From NCBI GenBank assembly GCA_947471745.1, contig CANJKZ010000474.1, positions 124,001 through 188,000 of the forward strand: a DNA stretch of 64,000 nucleotides, given 5' to 3'. The notes under the pieces were generated by a model. It made no database searches, had not been told where the DNA came from, and saw only the letters and a list, made by a program, of their open reading frames with translations. A program made the translations under genes and the position numbers. The stretch comes from Closterium sp. Naga37s-1. Lineage: Eukaryota > Streptophyta > Zygnematophyceae > Desmidiales > Closteriaceae. Positions 52,869-62,784 of this stretch are shown here, piece after piece (positions within the stretch are counted from its first letter, which is position 1; every line of letters begins with the position of its first letter).

Positions 52869-54964
52869 TTCACGTGGGCGAGTGCCTCAGTGTCAGCAGT
52901 AGCAAAGACAAGGTCGTCTACGTACACGAGAACGTAGAACGGCGGCAGAGTGGTGTCAGTGCGTAGAAACAGAGAAGGGTCAGCAGTGGAAGGAGCAAAA
53001 CCAAGAGTAGCAAGAGTCGTCCTCAGTGTGTCGTGCCACTCACGGGGTGCCTGGCGGAGACTGTAGACTGGCCGGCGGAGGCTCCACTGGGTACCAGCAG
53101 GAAACGACCCAGTGAAGCCAGGTGGGCAACGCAGCCAGATCTCCTCGTGCAGGCTGCCATGTAGGAAGGCTGTGCTGAAGTCAAGCGAGTGGAGCTCGTA
53201 GTCACGCTGAGCAGCTACGTGCAGCAGTACCCGAAGATTGGTCATCTTCGGGGTAGGGGAGAAGGTTTGGAAGAAGTCAACTCCCTGTCGCTGACTGAAG
53301 CCACATGCAACGTAACGCGCCTTGAAGACAGGCGGAGAACCCGGCGGCCGCTTCACCCTGAAGATCCACATGCCACTGACGATGTTCGCCCCAGGTGGGG
53401 GAACCTCGTCGACATAGGTGCCTGTGGACTTCCAGGAAGCCATCTCGACGTCCATGGCTGCTTACCACTGAGAGGAGTAGGGACCCTCTATCGCCTCTGC
53501 GTAAGAGCGCGGGGTCGGGATGTCTGGTGCATCCGGGTCTCCCTCAGGGGCAAGCAGCATGGACACCAGATGAGGTACAGCAGCGGCAAAGCACTCAAAC
53601 TCCTCCTGTCTGTCCTCAAGAACGTCCATGCCAAGAGCACACTTACCCCCGACGGACGGAGGACAGACAGACGCAGACGCAGACTCAGCAACAAGACTAG
53701 TGGCGTAGTCTAGGCGACAGGCTGCAGCAAAGTCAACAACCTCAGCAACAAGAGCAGACGCAGCAGTGGACTCAAACAAAGGGTCAGTGACAGCAGTGGC
53801 CAAAAAGCGCGTGACAGCTGGACTAGCAGCACGTAGGGAGTCAGACGCAGGGTCCGGACCGGCAGGAAGAGAGGACGTAGGAGGAGACGGCAGAGGGATA
53901 CGCTGTGGAGCAGTGGAAGGACGCAGTGTCATAGAGTGAGTGCCAGGGACAGGAGGAGGACGCGGACGCAAAACACGACCAGCGCGAACAGTACGGGTAG
54001 GCGACGCAGAACGAGACTCAGGCGACACAGGACGCGAATCAGGCTCACGATGCTCCAAAAGACCTCTAGTCGGTCCAGAGTAAGGAGAAGGACCATGCAG
54101 TGGAGAGGCCGGCTGTAACAACAACTGGGACTGGACAGGCGGTGGACTTAGGAGAGGAGGAGGAGGACCAGGAGAAGGCGGGGAACCAAGAACCTGCTGA
54201 AGGAGTGGAACGTAGTACGGCCGCGGCCGTGCAACGGCTCCAGAAACAGCAGAGACAGATCCGATACCCTCAGCCCCAGGGTCTCCAGTCCCAGCAGCAC
54301 CTCCAGTCCCAGAAGCACCACCAGTAGCTCCAGCAGCTCCAGCACCAGCATCACCTCTAGCACCAGCAGATCCGCTAGCAGCTCCAGTAGCACCTCCAGC
54401 AGCACCAGCACCAGCAGCACCTCCAGTAGCTCCAGCAGCTCCACCAGCAGCTCCAGCAGTAGCAGCACTTCCAGTAGCTCCAGCAGCACCTCCAGCAGCT
54501 CCAGCAGCACCAGCACCAGCAGCACCTCCAGCAGCTCCAGCAGCACCTCCAGCAGCTCCAGCAGCACCAGCACCAGCAGCACCTCCAGCAGCACCTCCAG
54601 CAGCTCCAGCAGGACCAGCACCAGTAGCACCTCGACAGCGCCGAGAGTACCACTCACGAAGCTGCTGTGGAGAGAGGGGCTCCCACCTCGACAATACACC
54701 TAGAGCACCTCCAGACTCAGCACGCGCAGGCTCAGCACCTCCAGACGCAGTACCCTCAGGCTCCACACGCCCAGGCGCAGCACCCCCAGGCTCAGCACGC
54801 CCAGACTCAGCACCCCCAGACTCAGCACCCCCAGGCTCCACACACTCAGGCTCAGCACCCCCAGTCCCCGCACCCCCAGTCCCCACACCCGCAGGCTCAG
54901 CACCCCTAGCAGCACCTGAGTCGACAGCTACCTCGACCGGCTCGGCAGGGTCTACCTCGGACAC
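52869..54964 (-). pseudogene. Copia J linker and partial reverse transcriptase
   Basis: 54964 to 53462 is open (500 codons): linker of Glu/Gly/Ala repeats with a second SPQQLREW copy (54652-54678), then the pre-RT region to SSQW, where TAA 53462-53464 replaces CAG of sister copies. 53455 to 52869 continues in frame: MDVEMASWKSTGTYVDEV, RT fingers and palm with FYVLVYVDDLVFATADTEA, then cut. Broken both by the stop and the truncation. Confidence 0.82.
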
Positions 54965-55020
54965 ACCTGAGGGGGCAGGACCCTGGGGGGGGAGGGGGTC
55001 TACCGGGGGAGTACCTGGTG

Positions 55021-56661
55021 CTAGGAAGAGCGGCGGGGGGGGAGAGAGGCAGTGCGGTAGGGAAGGAGACGGTAGTAAGACACCGACTCGTCAAACGTGA
55101 CGTCCTGAGAGGACAGAACACGACGCGAGGTGGGGTGGTAGAACTGCCACCCGGGTGCGTCAAGAGGGAAGCCAAGGAAGACACAGGGAACGGCACGGGA
55201 GGACAGCTTGTCCGCTGAAGTATCGCGGACAAAAGCTTGAGATCCCCAGACACGGAATGCGGACACATCGCCAACCTTCCCCGTCCACCTCAGAGTAGGT
55301 GTGGTCTCCGGCAAGGAGACACGAGGCTGAAGGTTGATCTGATGCGCAGCGTACTGAACCGCGAACGGCCACAGAAAATGGGGAGCAGCCGCATGGATCA
55401 TGGACGTACGAGCGACGTCCATGACCATGCCAATGCGGCGCTCAGCAATCCCATTTTGTTGTGGGGAGGCCGGAAGCGTGAACGTCTGGCGGATGCCCTC
55501 CGCACGACAGAAGGCCCTCAGGAGGTCGGAGGAAAACTCACCACCTCTGTGTGAGTGTAGACGCAGAACAGGAAGGTCCGAGCCGAAACTCTCGCTGAGC
55601 TGGCGACGAGTACCGCGGATCCAGTCGATCAACACCTCAGGGACCTCACCCTTGCTGCGCAAGGGGAAGACTGTGGTGCCCAAGTAGTCGTCAACGACCA
55701 GCAGGAAGTAACGCTCATGACCCTGTCCACGGACGCGGGCTGGGCCCCACACGTCCATGTGAAGAGTCTGCAGAGGAGCCTTAGTCGGAAGGAACGTGGA
55801 GGAGTGAGGAGCGGCGCGCTGCCGGCCCTCGACACAAGGAACACAGGTAGGGGCAGGCCCCGGAGGAAGGGGAGGGAGGGACCGAGGTAGACCCGAGACA
55901 AGGGTACGGGAGGCCATACCTCGAAGACGAGGCAGGGAGGGGTGACCAAGGCGGTGGTGCCAAAGAAGAGTCTCGTGCGACAGAGGACGACACGAGCAGG
56001 GGGCAGACGCAGGACTAGACCTGGACGCGGCAGCAAACACCTGACAAGACGCAGCTACCGGACCAGACGCAGAGACCGGAGGAGGCACAGTAGTCAGTGT
56101 GTACAGACTCGAACCTGGCCTACGGGTGAACGTGGCCAGGTGGCGGCCCGTCCGAGAGCAAGTGCAGTGGGTCACACGCTGACCGCCAGGTGCGAACTGG
56201 TCAACCCTTGCGTCCTGGAGGTCAGCTCCACTCACCAAGTTCGTAGAGAACGAGGGGAGGTGGAGTCCCGACAGCAAGCCCGACGGGGCCGCAGGACACG
56301 GTAGAACCGTGGAAGAGTGCGACAGGACTGGGCCCCCAGAGGGGTCAACAAGGTTGACTGCGACAGGCCGACGGAGCGGCGTGAGTGTGGTGCTGTCTCT
56401 AAAGAAAGAGCGCGAAGCACCAGAGTCAAGTGTGAAAGTGTGCAAGGCCTCAGTAGGTGCAGTACCAGAGAGAGCAGACTCACCAGTACCTGGAGCAGCA
56501 GACTCACCAGTACCTGGAGCAGCAGACGCACTAGCACCTAGAGCAGCAGCCGCAATGCCCGGGTCGGGCGGGACACTCAGGTAACAGTCACCCTCAGCAC
56601 TATCAGACAAAGCATACATGGCAGCAAGGATAGCATCGAAATCAAGATCAAAGATAGGCAC
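55021..56661 (-). pseudogene. Copia J protease and integrase
   Basis: 546 codons open. Protease signature LDSGASRSFF (about 56410-56440), GAG-pre-integrase finger (LLWHHRLGHPSLPRLRGM and C..C), integrase LHMDVWGPAR and NGIAERRIG. The second catalytic Asp in LHSDRGGEF is His here (55549-55551), so the integrase is dead. The frame ends at an indel next to the proline/C tract. Upstream, TAG 56713-56715 (CAA in A) separates it from the Gag C-terminus. Confidence 0.85.
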
Positions 56662-56715
56662 ATTCTGCAGAAGCAGATCATGCCAGCGAGGGAGCTCAAC
56701 AGCGTCAGGAAACTA

Positions 56716-57869
56716 GGCACGCCAGGCGTCAGTCAAGCGACCGAAGCAGCGCTGCGTAGTGTGTGGCAGCCCACATGCCTCCCCACGATGTCTGCCGGTA
56801 CGAAGAACGTAAGTGCAGGGACCAGCACCCCCAGACCTCCCACGCCCAGCGTACCACTCACGAAGCTGCTGGGCCGACGAGGTCTCACGGGAGCGCGGCT
56901 GCTGTTGGCGCTGGCTACCACCAAAGCCTCCACGCTGCGCGGCTGCACCTCGACCAGCACCACCGCCGCCGCCACCTCCACCACCGCTGCCGCTGCCTCC
57001 ACCACCTTCGCCGCTGCCACCCCCACCTCCACCGCCACCCCCTCCGCCTCCTCCACCTCCTCCACCGCCTCCCTTGCCGCCCCCTCCACCAGCCTTGCTC
57101 CCCTTGCCCTTGCTGTTGCAGCGTCTCCCACTAGGGGCAGACGCAGCTCCGACCTCCTCAGTGCCAACGAGGTCGACAGCAACAGCAGAAGCAACAGAGG
57201 GGAGAAGGGGAACACCTACGGGGTGCGACGGTCGCCGCGAGAAGCACCTACAGCTAAGATACTCTTCTCAGCTGCAGCAAGGCGCTCCTCTAGCAGGTCG
57301 ACAGTCAGCTCGGTGGGGCAAAGGGAGAGAAAGTGGTCCCTGACTGAAGAAAGGGAGTCAGGGAGGCGGGTGACTAGGTAGTAAAGGGTGATGTACATGG
57401 GGGGGGGGTTCTTGGCACAGAACGCAGTGGGTAGGGCAGCGCGGTAGCGGGCGTCACTAGTGCGGAGGTGAGCAACTAGGTCAGCGACTGTGGCAAAGGC
57501 GGCAAGGTCGGGGAAAAGGTACGGCAGCATGAGGCGGCTGAAGGCAGCAGTGGCAGGGGAGGAATAGCGCGCAACTACAGCGTCGTACAAAGACTGAGCA
57601 GTCTTGTACTGGCCAAAATGCGCGCGCTCAGCAGGCGGCAGGTGACTACGAACAGCAAGACGAGCAACAGCGTCACGAGTGGTCCACTACGAGCGAACCG
57701 TACTGTCAGCAGTGGCAGCAGGAGCAGTAGAAACACCGGACGTGTGATCGAAAAGGGATACCCCATCCCTAGAATCACACTGAAGAAAGAGCTGCAGGTC
57801 GTCAACCCACACGTCAAAGTCAACTGCACGCCCCTCAGCATCAAAGGTAAGAACAGTAGGGCTAGCCAT
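56716..57869 (-). pseudogene. Copia J Gag
   Basis: Starts at ATG 57869 (Met-Ala-Ser-Pro). TAG 57687-57689 replaces CAG, at the same codon and with the same neighbouring TCG as in copy C. The core then runs to about 57230, followed by a small deletion near 57215, a glycine-rich tract (about 56960-57110), QQLREW (56848-56872) and the CX13CX3HX4C cluster (about 56750-56825). Non-functional. Confidence 0.82.
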
Positions 57870-57989
57870 AGCAGTAGTAGGAGCAGGAGAAGCAGAGGCA
57901 GTAGTAGCAGCAGCAGCAGCAGCAGAGGCAGCTGTGGCAGCAGTAAAGGCAGGGCAGTGCAGCTCAGTAGGGCAGCGCGGCTCGGCTGG

Positions 57990-58560
57990 GCGGCGCGGCT
58001 CGGCTGGGCGGCGCGGCTCAGCTTCTGGCGGCGCGGGTGCTTACCAGGAGCGGGTGCAGGCAGGGCCGCAGCGGGCGGCTGCAGGGCAGGGCCGCAACGG
58101 GCGGCAAAGGCAGGGCCGCGGAAGGGCGGCTGAAGGCAGGGCCAGCGACGGGCGGCGACAGGCAGGGCCGCAACGGGCCAGTGATGGGCCAGCGACGGGC
58201 GGCGACAGGTCAGCGACGGGCGACGACGGGCCGGGACGGGCTAGTGGGGGCGGCGAAGGCAGGGCCGCGGGGCAGGGCCGCAGAACGTGGCGAAAACAGG
58301 GCCGCAACAGGCGGCTTAGGGCCACCGACGGGCGGCTAAGGGCCGCGACGGGCAGTGAAGGGCCGTGACGGGCCCCAAAGGCAGGGCCTCGACGGGCCTC
58401 TAAGGTAGGGCCACGACGGGCCTCGAAGGCAGGGCCGCGACGGGCGGCACTAGGGTAGGGCCGCGACGGGCCTCTAAGGCAGGGCCGCGACGGGCCTCTA
58501 AGGCAGGGCCGCGACGGGCGGCACAAAGGCAGGGCGCGTGACGGCGCAGGTGAAACAGGC
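57990..58560 (-). repeat. GC-rich tandem array in copia J leader
   Basis: GGCGGCGCGGCTCGGCTGG-type repeats near 57970-58030, then GCAGGGCCGCGACGGGC-based units of about 20-35 bp up to 58525. A CAG-rich stretch (57870-57960) borders the gag ATG. Confidence 0.8.
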
Positions 58561-58590
58561 GTGAGGCGCGCTTCGGGCAGGGCAGGAAAA

Positions 58591-58651
58591 AAATCGTGGT
58601 GGAAAAAACCCCACTACAGCCTAAACAGACTATAGCATATATAAGTTTGAC
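58591..58651 (-). repeat. Copia J truncated 5' LTR and leader edge
   Basis: 58608-58651 is the first 44 bp of a copia LTR (TGTCAAACTTATATATGC to GTAGTGGGG in element orientation). The rest of the LTR, the primer site and the GGGCCC part of the leader motif are deleted, leaving CCACCACG at 58595-58602. Confidence 0.75.
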
Positions 58652-58689
58652 ACCTAGCACCATGGGAAATGTTTGAGGTGTAGGGCCAT

Positions 58690-59578
58690 ATCACGACACC
58701 AAGGAGTAAACCCCAGAGCCGCAAGTGTAGTCCTCAGTGTGTCATGCCACTCGTGAGGCGCCTGGCAGAGACCGTAGACAAGCCGGCGGAGGCTCCACTG
58801 GGTACCAGCAGGAAACGACCCAGTGAAGCCAGGTGGGCGGGGCAGCCAGATCTCGTCGTGCAGGCTGCCCTGCAAGAAAGCTGTACTGAAGTCCAAAGAG
58901 TGCAACTCGTAGTCAAGCTGAGCAGCGACGTGGAGCAACACCCGAAGAGTGGACATCCTCGGGGTGGGGGAGAAGGTCTGGAAGTAGTCGACCCCCTATC
59001 GCTGTCTGAAGCCTCCAGCAACGTAACACGCCTTGAAGGAAGGCGGAGAACCCGGCGGCCGCTTCACCCTGAAAATCCACATGCCATCGACTATGTTCGC
59101 CCCAGACGGGGGAACTACGGCGACGTAGGTGCCTGTGGACTTCCAGGATGCCATCTCGACGTCTATGCCTGTCTGCCACTGAGAGGAGTAAGGACCCGTA
59201 ATCGCCTCTGCGTAAGAGCGCGGGGTCGCGATGTCTGGTGCAACCGGGTCTCCCTCAGGGGCAAGCAGCATGGCCACGAGATGAGGTACAGCAGCTGCAA
59301 GATACTCAAAGTCCTCCTGCCTGTCCTCAAGGACGTCCGTGCCAAGAGCACACTCACCCCCAATGGACGGAGGACTGGCAGACTCAGACCCAGCAATAAG
59401 AGCAATGGCGTAGTCTAGACGACAGGCAGCAGCAAAGTCAACCAGCTCAGCAACGAGGGCAGACGCAGCAATGGACTCAAAAGAAGGGTTAGTGACAACA
59501 GTGGCTAGGAGACGAGAGACAGTGGAACTGGCAGCACGAGCGAGGTCAGACTCGGGGTCAGGGACGGCAGGAAGAGAG
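58690..59578 (-). pseudogene. Copia K reverse transcriptase N-terminal half
   Basis: The pre-RT region (LLAPEGDPVAPDIATPRSYA), a conserved segment ending MASWKSTGTYVAVV, RT start (GMWIFRVKRPPGSPPSFKA) and up to WHDTLRTTLAALGF, in two frames with a stop near 58997-58999 (TAG). The catalytic YVDD part is not reached. The frame upstream is interrupted by element H. Confidence 0.8.
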
Positions 59579-59719
59579 TGTTGGAAAACAGTTGCAAGTT
59601 AGAAATGAGAAAGAGGGGTTGCACTAGCAGGCAGTTGAGTACATATAGGAAACCCTAGATTGGGCTGTACTCACTATTGAGTACCCCACTGCAGGCTAGA
59701 CAAATATAACATTCTGACA
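59579..59719 (-). repeat. Element H 3' LTR
   Basis: 141 bp; in element orientation TGTCAGAATGTTATATTTG to CTGTTTTCCAACA. The polypurine tract lies inward (minus strand of CACCCCCATAGCC). Confidence 0.9.
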
Positions 59720-59732
59720 CACCCCCATAGCC

Positions 59733-60285
59733 AAAGTGGGGTGTAATCAGCACAGCAAGCAAAGCAAAACAAGCTCAGGGTGGATCACAAAGTCACCACA
59801 CATTCTGAGCTCAAGTACAAGAAGCAACAGTTTATAGTTCACAGCAAATAAGTAAAGCTAGAGGGTATCACAGAGGGCAAGTGAGGAGGAGGAGGCTGGA
59901 CTATTAGGAAAGGAGAGAGGAGGCAACGTCGGAAGCTGCAGACACACGGGCAACAGGAGCGGCGCGCACTGTGGCTACCGGAGGCGCACCTCCGGACTAC
60001 AGGAGTAACTGGCTCCGCGGCTAAGACGAGCGGCAGGAGCAACGGACCCACGGGCGACTGGCGCAGCGGCATCACTGGGCTACCGGAAGCGCACCTCCGG
60101 ACTACTGGCACTGCTGGCAACACGATTGCTACGTCCCCTCACCTCCCTCTACTGCCGCACCCCCCATTCACACACCCCCTGCTGCACCCCTAGGTTCACT
60201 CACACTCCCCCCCCTAGCACCACTCCGTCGACTCCCACACACCCACCCCCCTCAGCGGCAGCTGCAGCAGTGGGAGACGGAGTAG
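59733..60285 (-). other. Conserved 3' region of H with paired hairpins and a small open frame
   Basis: Counterpart of 20164-20700 in G. The open frame 60123-59839 (95 codons, minus strand) carries two VVRRCASGS copies and no known domain. The perfect hairpin CCGGAGG-CGCA-CCTCCGG lies at 59978-59995, with a one-mismatch version about 105 bp further on. These inverted repeats are kept in both elements. Confidence 0.55.
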
Positions 60286-60369
60286 GAGGAGGAGCAGGGG
60301 ATGCCACACACCCGCCACCCCCCACTCGCCACCCCCAAACTCTAACACAGGGGAGGGCGGTAGCTGGCG

Positions 60370-60800
60370 GGTAGGGAGGTTAGGGGGGGGGGGGGGGGGG
60401 GGGGGCAGGGCCGCGACTAAGACGGGATGGGCCGACGCGCGGCCGCGCGCCCACCCCCCCCCCCCCCCCCCCCCCCCGGGTCGCCTCGACAGGCGATGGG
60501 AATTGGGGCCGCGCGGGCCCCCGTTGGCGCCGCGACGGGCGATGAGGGGGCCGCGCACGAGCCCCCCCGGGCGACGAAACCGCCGTGCGCCCCGGGGCGC
60601 GCGACGGGCAGGGCACCGCCGCGCGCCACGGGGCGAACGACGGGCAGAGTAGGGCGTCGCGCGGCCCCCAGGGCGGCGCGACGGTCAGAAAAGGCGCGCG
60701 GCGGGAAGAAAAATGGCCACGCGCCATGGGCGCGCGGCAGGCAAGCAGGCAGTGCGCGCCCGAGGCGCGCGATAGACAGGGTAGTAGCAGCGGAAGTATT
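60370..60800 (-). repeat. GC-rich leader of element H
   Basis: G and C runs (60380-60405, 60455-60478) followed by GGGGCGCGCGACGGGC-type degenerate repeats. Open frames on both strands are compositional. Confidence 0.65.
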
Positions 60801-60853
60801 GGGTGGGCCCATACACAGGATCGACCCGAGGGGGTCGACCTGCTCTGATTCCA
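60801..60853 (-). promoter_or_regulatory. Element H primer site, stem-loop and GGGCCCACC motif
   Basis: Minus strand: TGGAATCAGAGC (one base off the initiator tRNA-Met primer site), stem TCGACCC/GGGTCGA (60821-60838, 4-nt loop), then GGGCCCACC (60802-60810). The stem sequence is unlike that of B, C, L or Y but pairing is kept. Confidence 0.75.
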
Positions 60854-60993
60854 GTTGGAAAACAGTTGCAAGTTAGAAATGAGAAAGAGGGGTTGCACTA
60901 GCAGGCAGTTGAGTACATATAGGAAACCCTAGATTGGGCTGTACTCACTATCGAGTACCCCACTGCAGGCTAGACAAATATAACATTCTGACA
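60854..60993 (-). repeat. Element H 5' LTR
   Basis: About 140 bp, close to identical to the 3' LTR; one base at the inner edge is missing or changed (CCAACTGG where CCAACATGG is expected). Confidence 0.88.
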
Positions 60994-60998
60994 GAGAG

Positions 60999-62784
60999 GA
61001 CTCAAGAGGAGGCGGTAGAGGAACACGCAGTGGAATAAAGGAAGGACGAAGTGCCATAGCGTGGTTGCCGGGGACATAAAAAGGACACGGACGAGGAACC
61101 CGACGACCAGTGTGAGCAGCGCGAACAGGCGAGGCAGGACGAGACACAGGCTCACGACGCTCTCTAAGACCACCGGTCTGCTCAGTGTAGGGAGAAGGAG
61201 CAGGCAGTGTGGAGGCTACGGTGGCTGCGACTGTTCAGGCGGTTGACTTAGTAAGGGAGGAGTAAGGTCTGTAGAAGACGGGAGACCAAGAACCTGCTAA
61301 AGTAGAGGAACGAAGTACGGTCGCGACCGCACAGTACCTCCTGCACCCGCACCGCCACACACAGCACCCCCAGCTATAGCACCTCCAGCTCCAGGGTCAA
61401 CAGCTCTAGTGTCTCCTGCTCCAGCCCCTCCAGCTCCAGCGCCACCAGCGCCAGTGCCTCCAGCTCCAGCGCCAACAGCTCTAGTGTCTCTAGCTCCAGC
61501 TCCTCCAGCGCCAGCGCCACCAGCGCCTGTGCCTCCAGCTCCAGCGCCTCCAGCCCCAGCACCTCCAGGCTCCGCAGGGTCTCCAGCCCCAGCTCCTCCA
61601 GCTCCAGCGCCCCCAGCACTACCAGTCCCGGCAGCTCCAGTACCCCTGGTACGAGCACCTCCAGGTCCAGCAGCTGCAGCACCTCCGGTACCACCAGCTC
61701 CAGCAGTAACTCCGGTACCTCCAAGATGAGTAGCTCCAACACCAGCTCCAGTGTCTCCAGCGGCAGAGTCTCCAGCTCCGGCAGCTCCACTCCGAAGGCG
61801 TGTGCGCTGAGCAAACCACTCGCGCAACTGCTGCGGGGAGAGAGGCTCCGGCCGGGGAGACACTCATAATGAAGCACCCGCAGGACCTCCAGAAGAAGAA
61901 GTACCCCGAGGCTGAGCAACCCCAGACTCCGCACCCTCAGACTCAGCACCCCCAGGCTCCGCACCTCCAGGCTCAGCACCCCCGGACCCGGCACCCTCAG
62001 ACTCAGCTCCCACAGGCTCCGCACCCCCTGACTCAGCACCCTCAGGCTCCGCACCCCCTGACTCAGCATGCAACACCTCGAGCAAAACCTGAGTCGACAG
62101 CTACCTCAACTGGCACAGTACCAGAGAGAGGGTCTACCTGAGACACACCTGAGGGAGAAGGACCCTTGGGGGGGGGAGGGGATCTACTGGTGGGGGACCT
62201 GGAGCAAGGAAGAGCGGTGGGGGTGGGGGAGGGGCAGAGCGGTAGGGGAAGAGACGGTAAAATGGAACCGACTCGTCAAACATGCCGTCCTGACAGGGGA
62301 AGAGACGGCGCAAGGTGGGGTGGTAAAACTGCCAGCCAGGCGCGTCAGGGGGAAAGCCAAGGAAGACACAGGGAATAGCACGGGCGAATAGCTTGTCCAC
62401 GGACGTATCGTGGACAAAGGCACGAGAGCCCCAGACCCGGAAGACCGACGCATCGGCAACCTCCCCCGTCCAATGCAATGTCGGCGAAGTCTCCGGCAAG
62501 GAGACACGGGGCCAGAGGTTGAGCTGATGCGCAGCGTACCGGACCGCAAATGGCCACAGAAAATGGAGAGCAGTCGCATGGATCATGGAGGTACGAGCAA
62601 CCTCCATGACTAAGCCAATGCGGCGCTCAGCAGTCCCATTTTGCTGAGGGGAGGCCGGAAGCGTAAACGACTGGAGAATGCCCTCCCCACGACAAAAGTC
62701 CCGCAAGAGGTCGGAGGAGAACCCACCACCTCTGTCAGAGTGCAGACGCAGGACAAGAAGGTCCTAGAGGAACCGCTCGCGGAG
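60999..62784 (-). pseudogene. Copia K integrase C-terminal part and linker
   Basis: Integrase from SPQQNGTAERRIGLV (about 62640) with the catalytic Glu, through FLWPFAVRYAAHQLNLW and WQFYHPT, a proline stretch, a Glu/Gly/Ala linker in shifted frames (61300-62090; SPQQLREW copy at 61816-61840), to the pre-RT region at 61000-61260. In-frame TAG at 62764-62766 (GAG in L) precedes it. An indel near the G run at 62166-62175 breaks the frame. Confidence 0.8.

Larger units (their letters stand above)
52869..58651 (-). mobile_element. Ty1/copia element J, truncated at both ends
   Basis: Minus strand: remnant of 5' LTR (58608-58651), GC-rich leader, gag from ATG 57869, protease, integrase, linker and the first half of RT, cut at 52869. 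RNase H and 3' LTR are gone. Subfamily A/C/J (MASP start, QINLQPRVS, GADLQDA). A gag stop is shared with copy C. Confidence 0.85.
59579..60993 (-). mobile_element. Non-autonomous copia-type element H
   Basis: 1415 bp, LTRs of about 141 bp (59579-59719 and 60853-60993) differing at about two positions, perfect 5-bp target duplication GAGAG (59574-59578 and 60994-60998). It has a purine tract, a 3' region almost the same as in G, a GC-rich leader, a stem-loop and a primer site, and no gag or pol. Recent, moved in trans. Confidence 0.9.
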
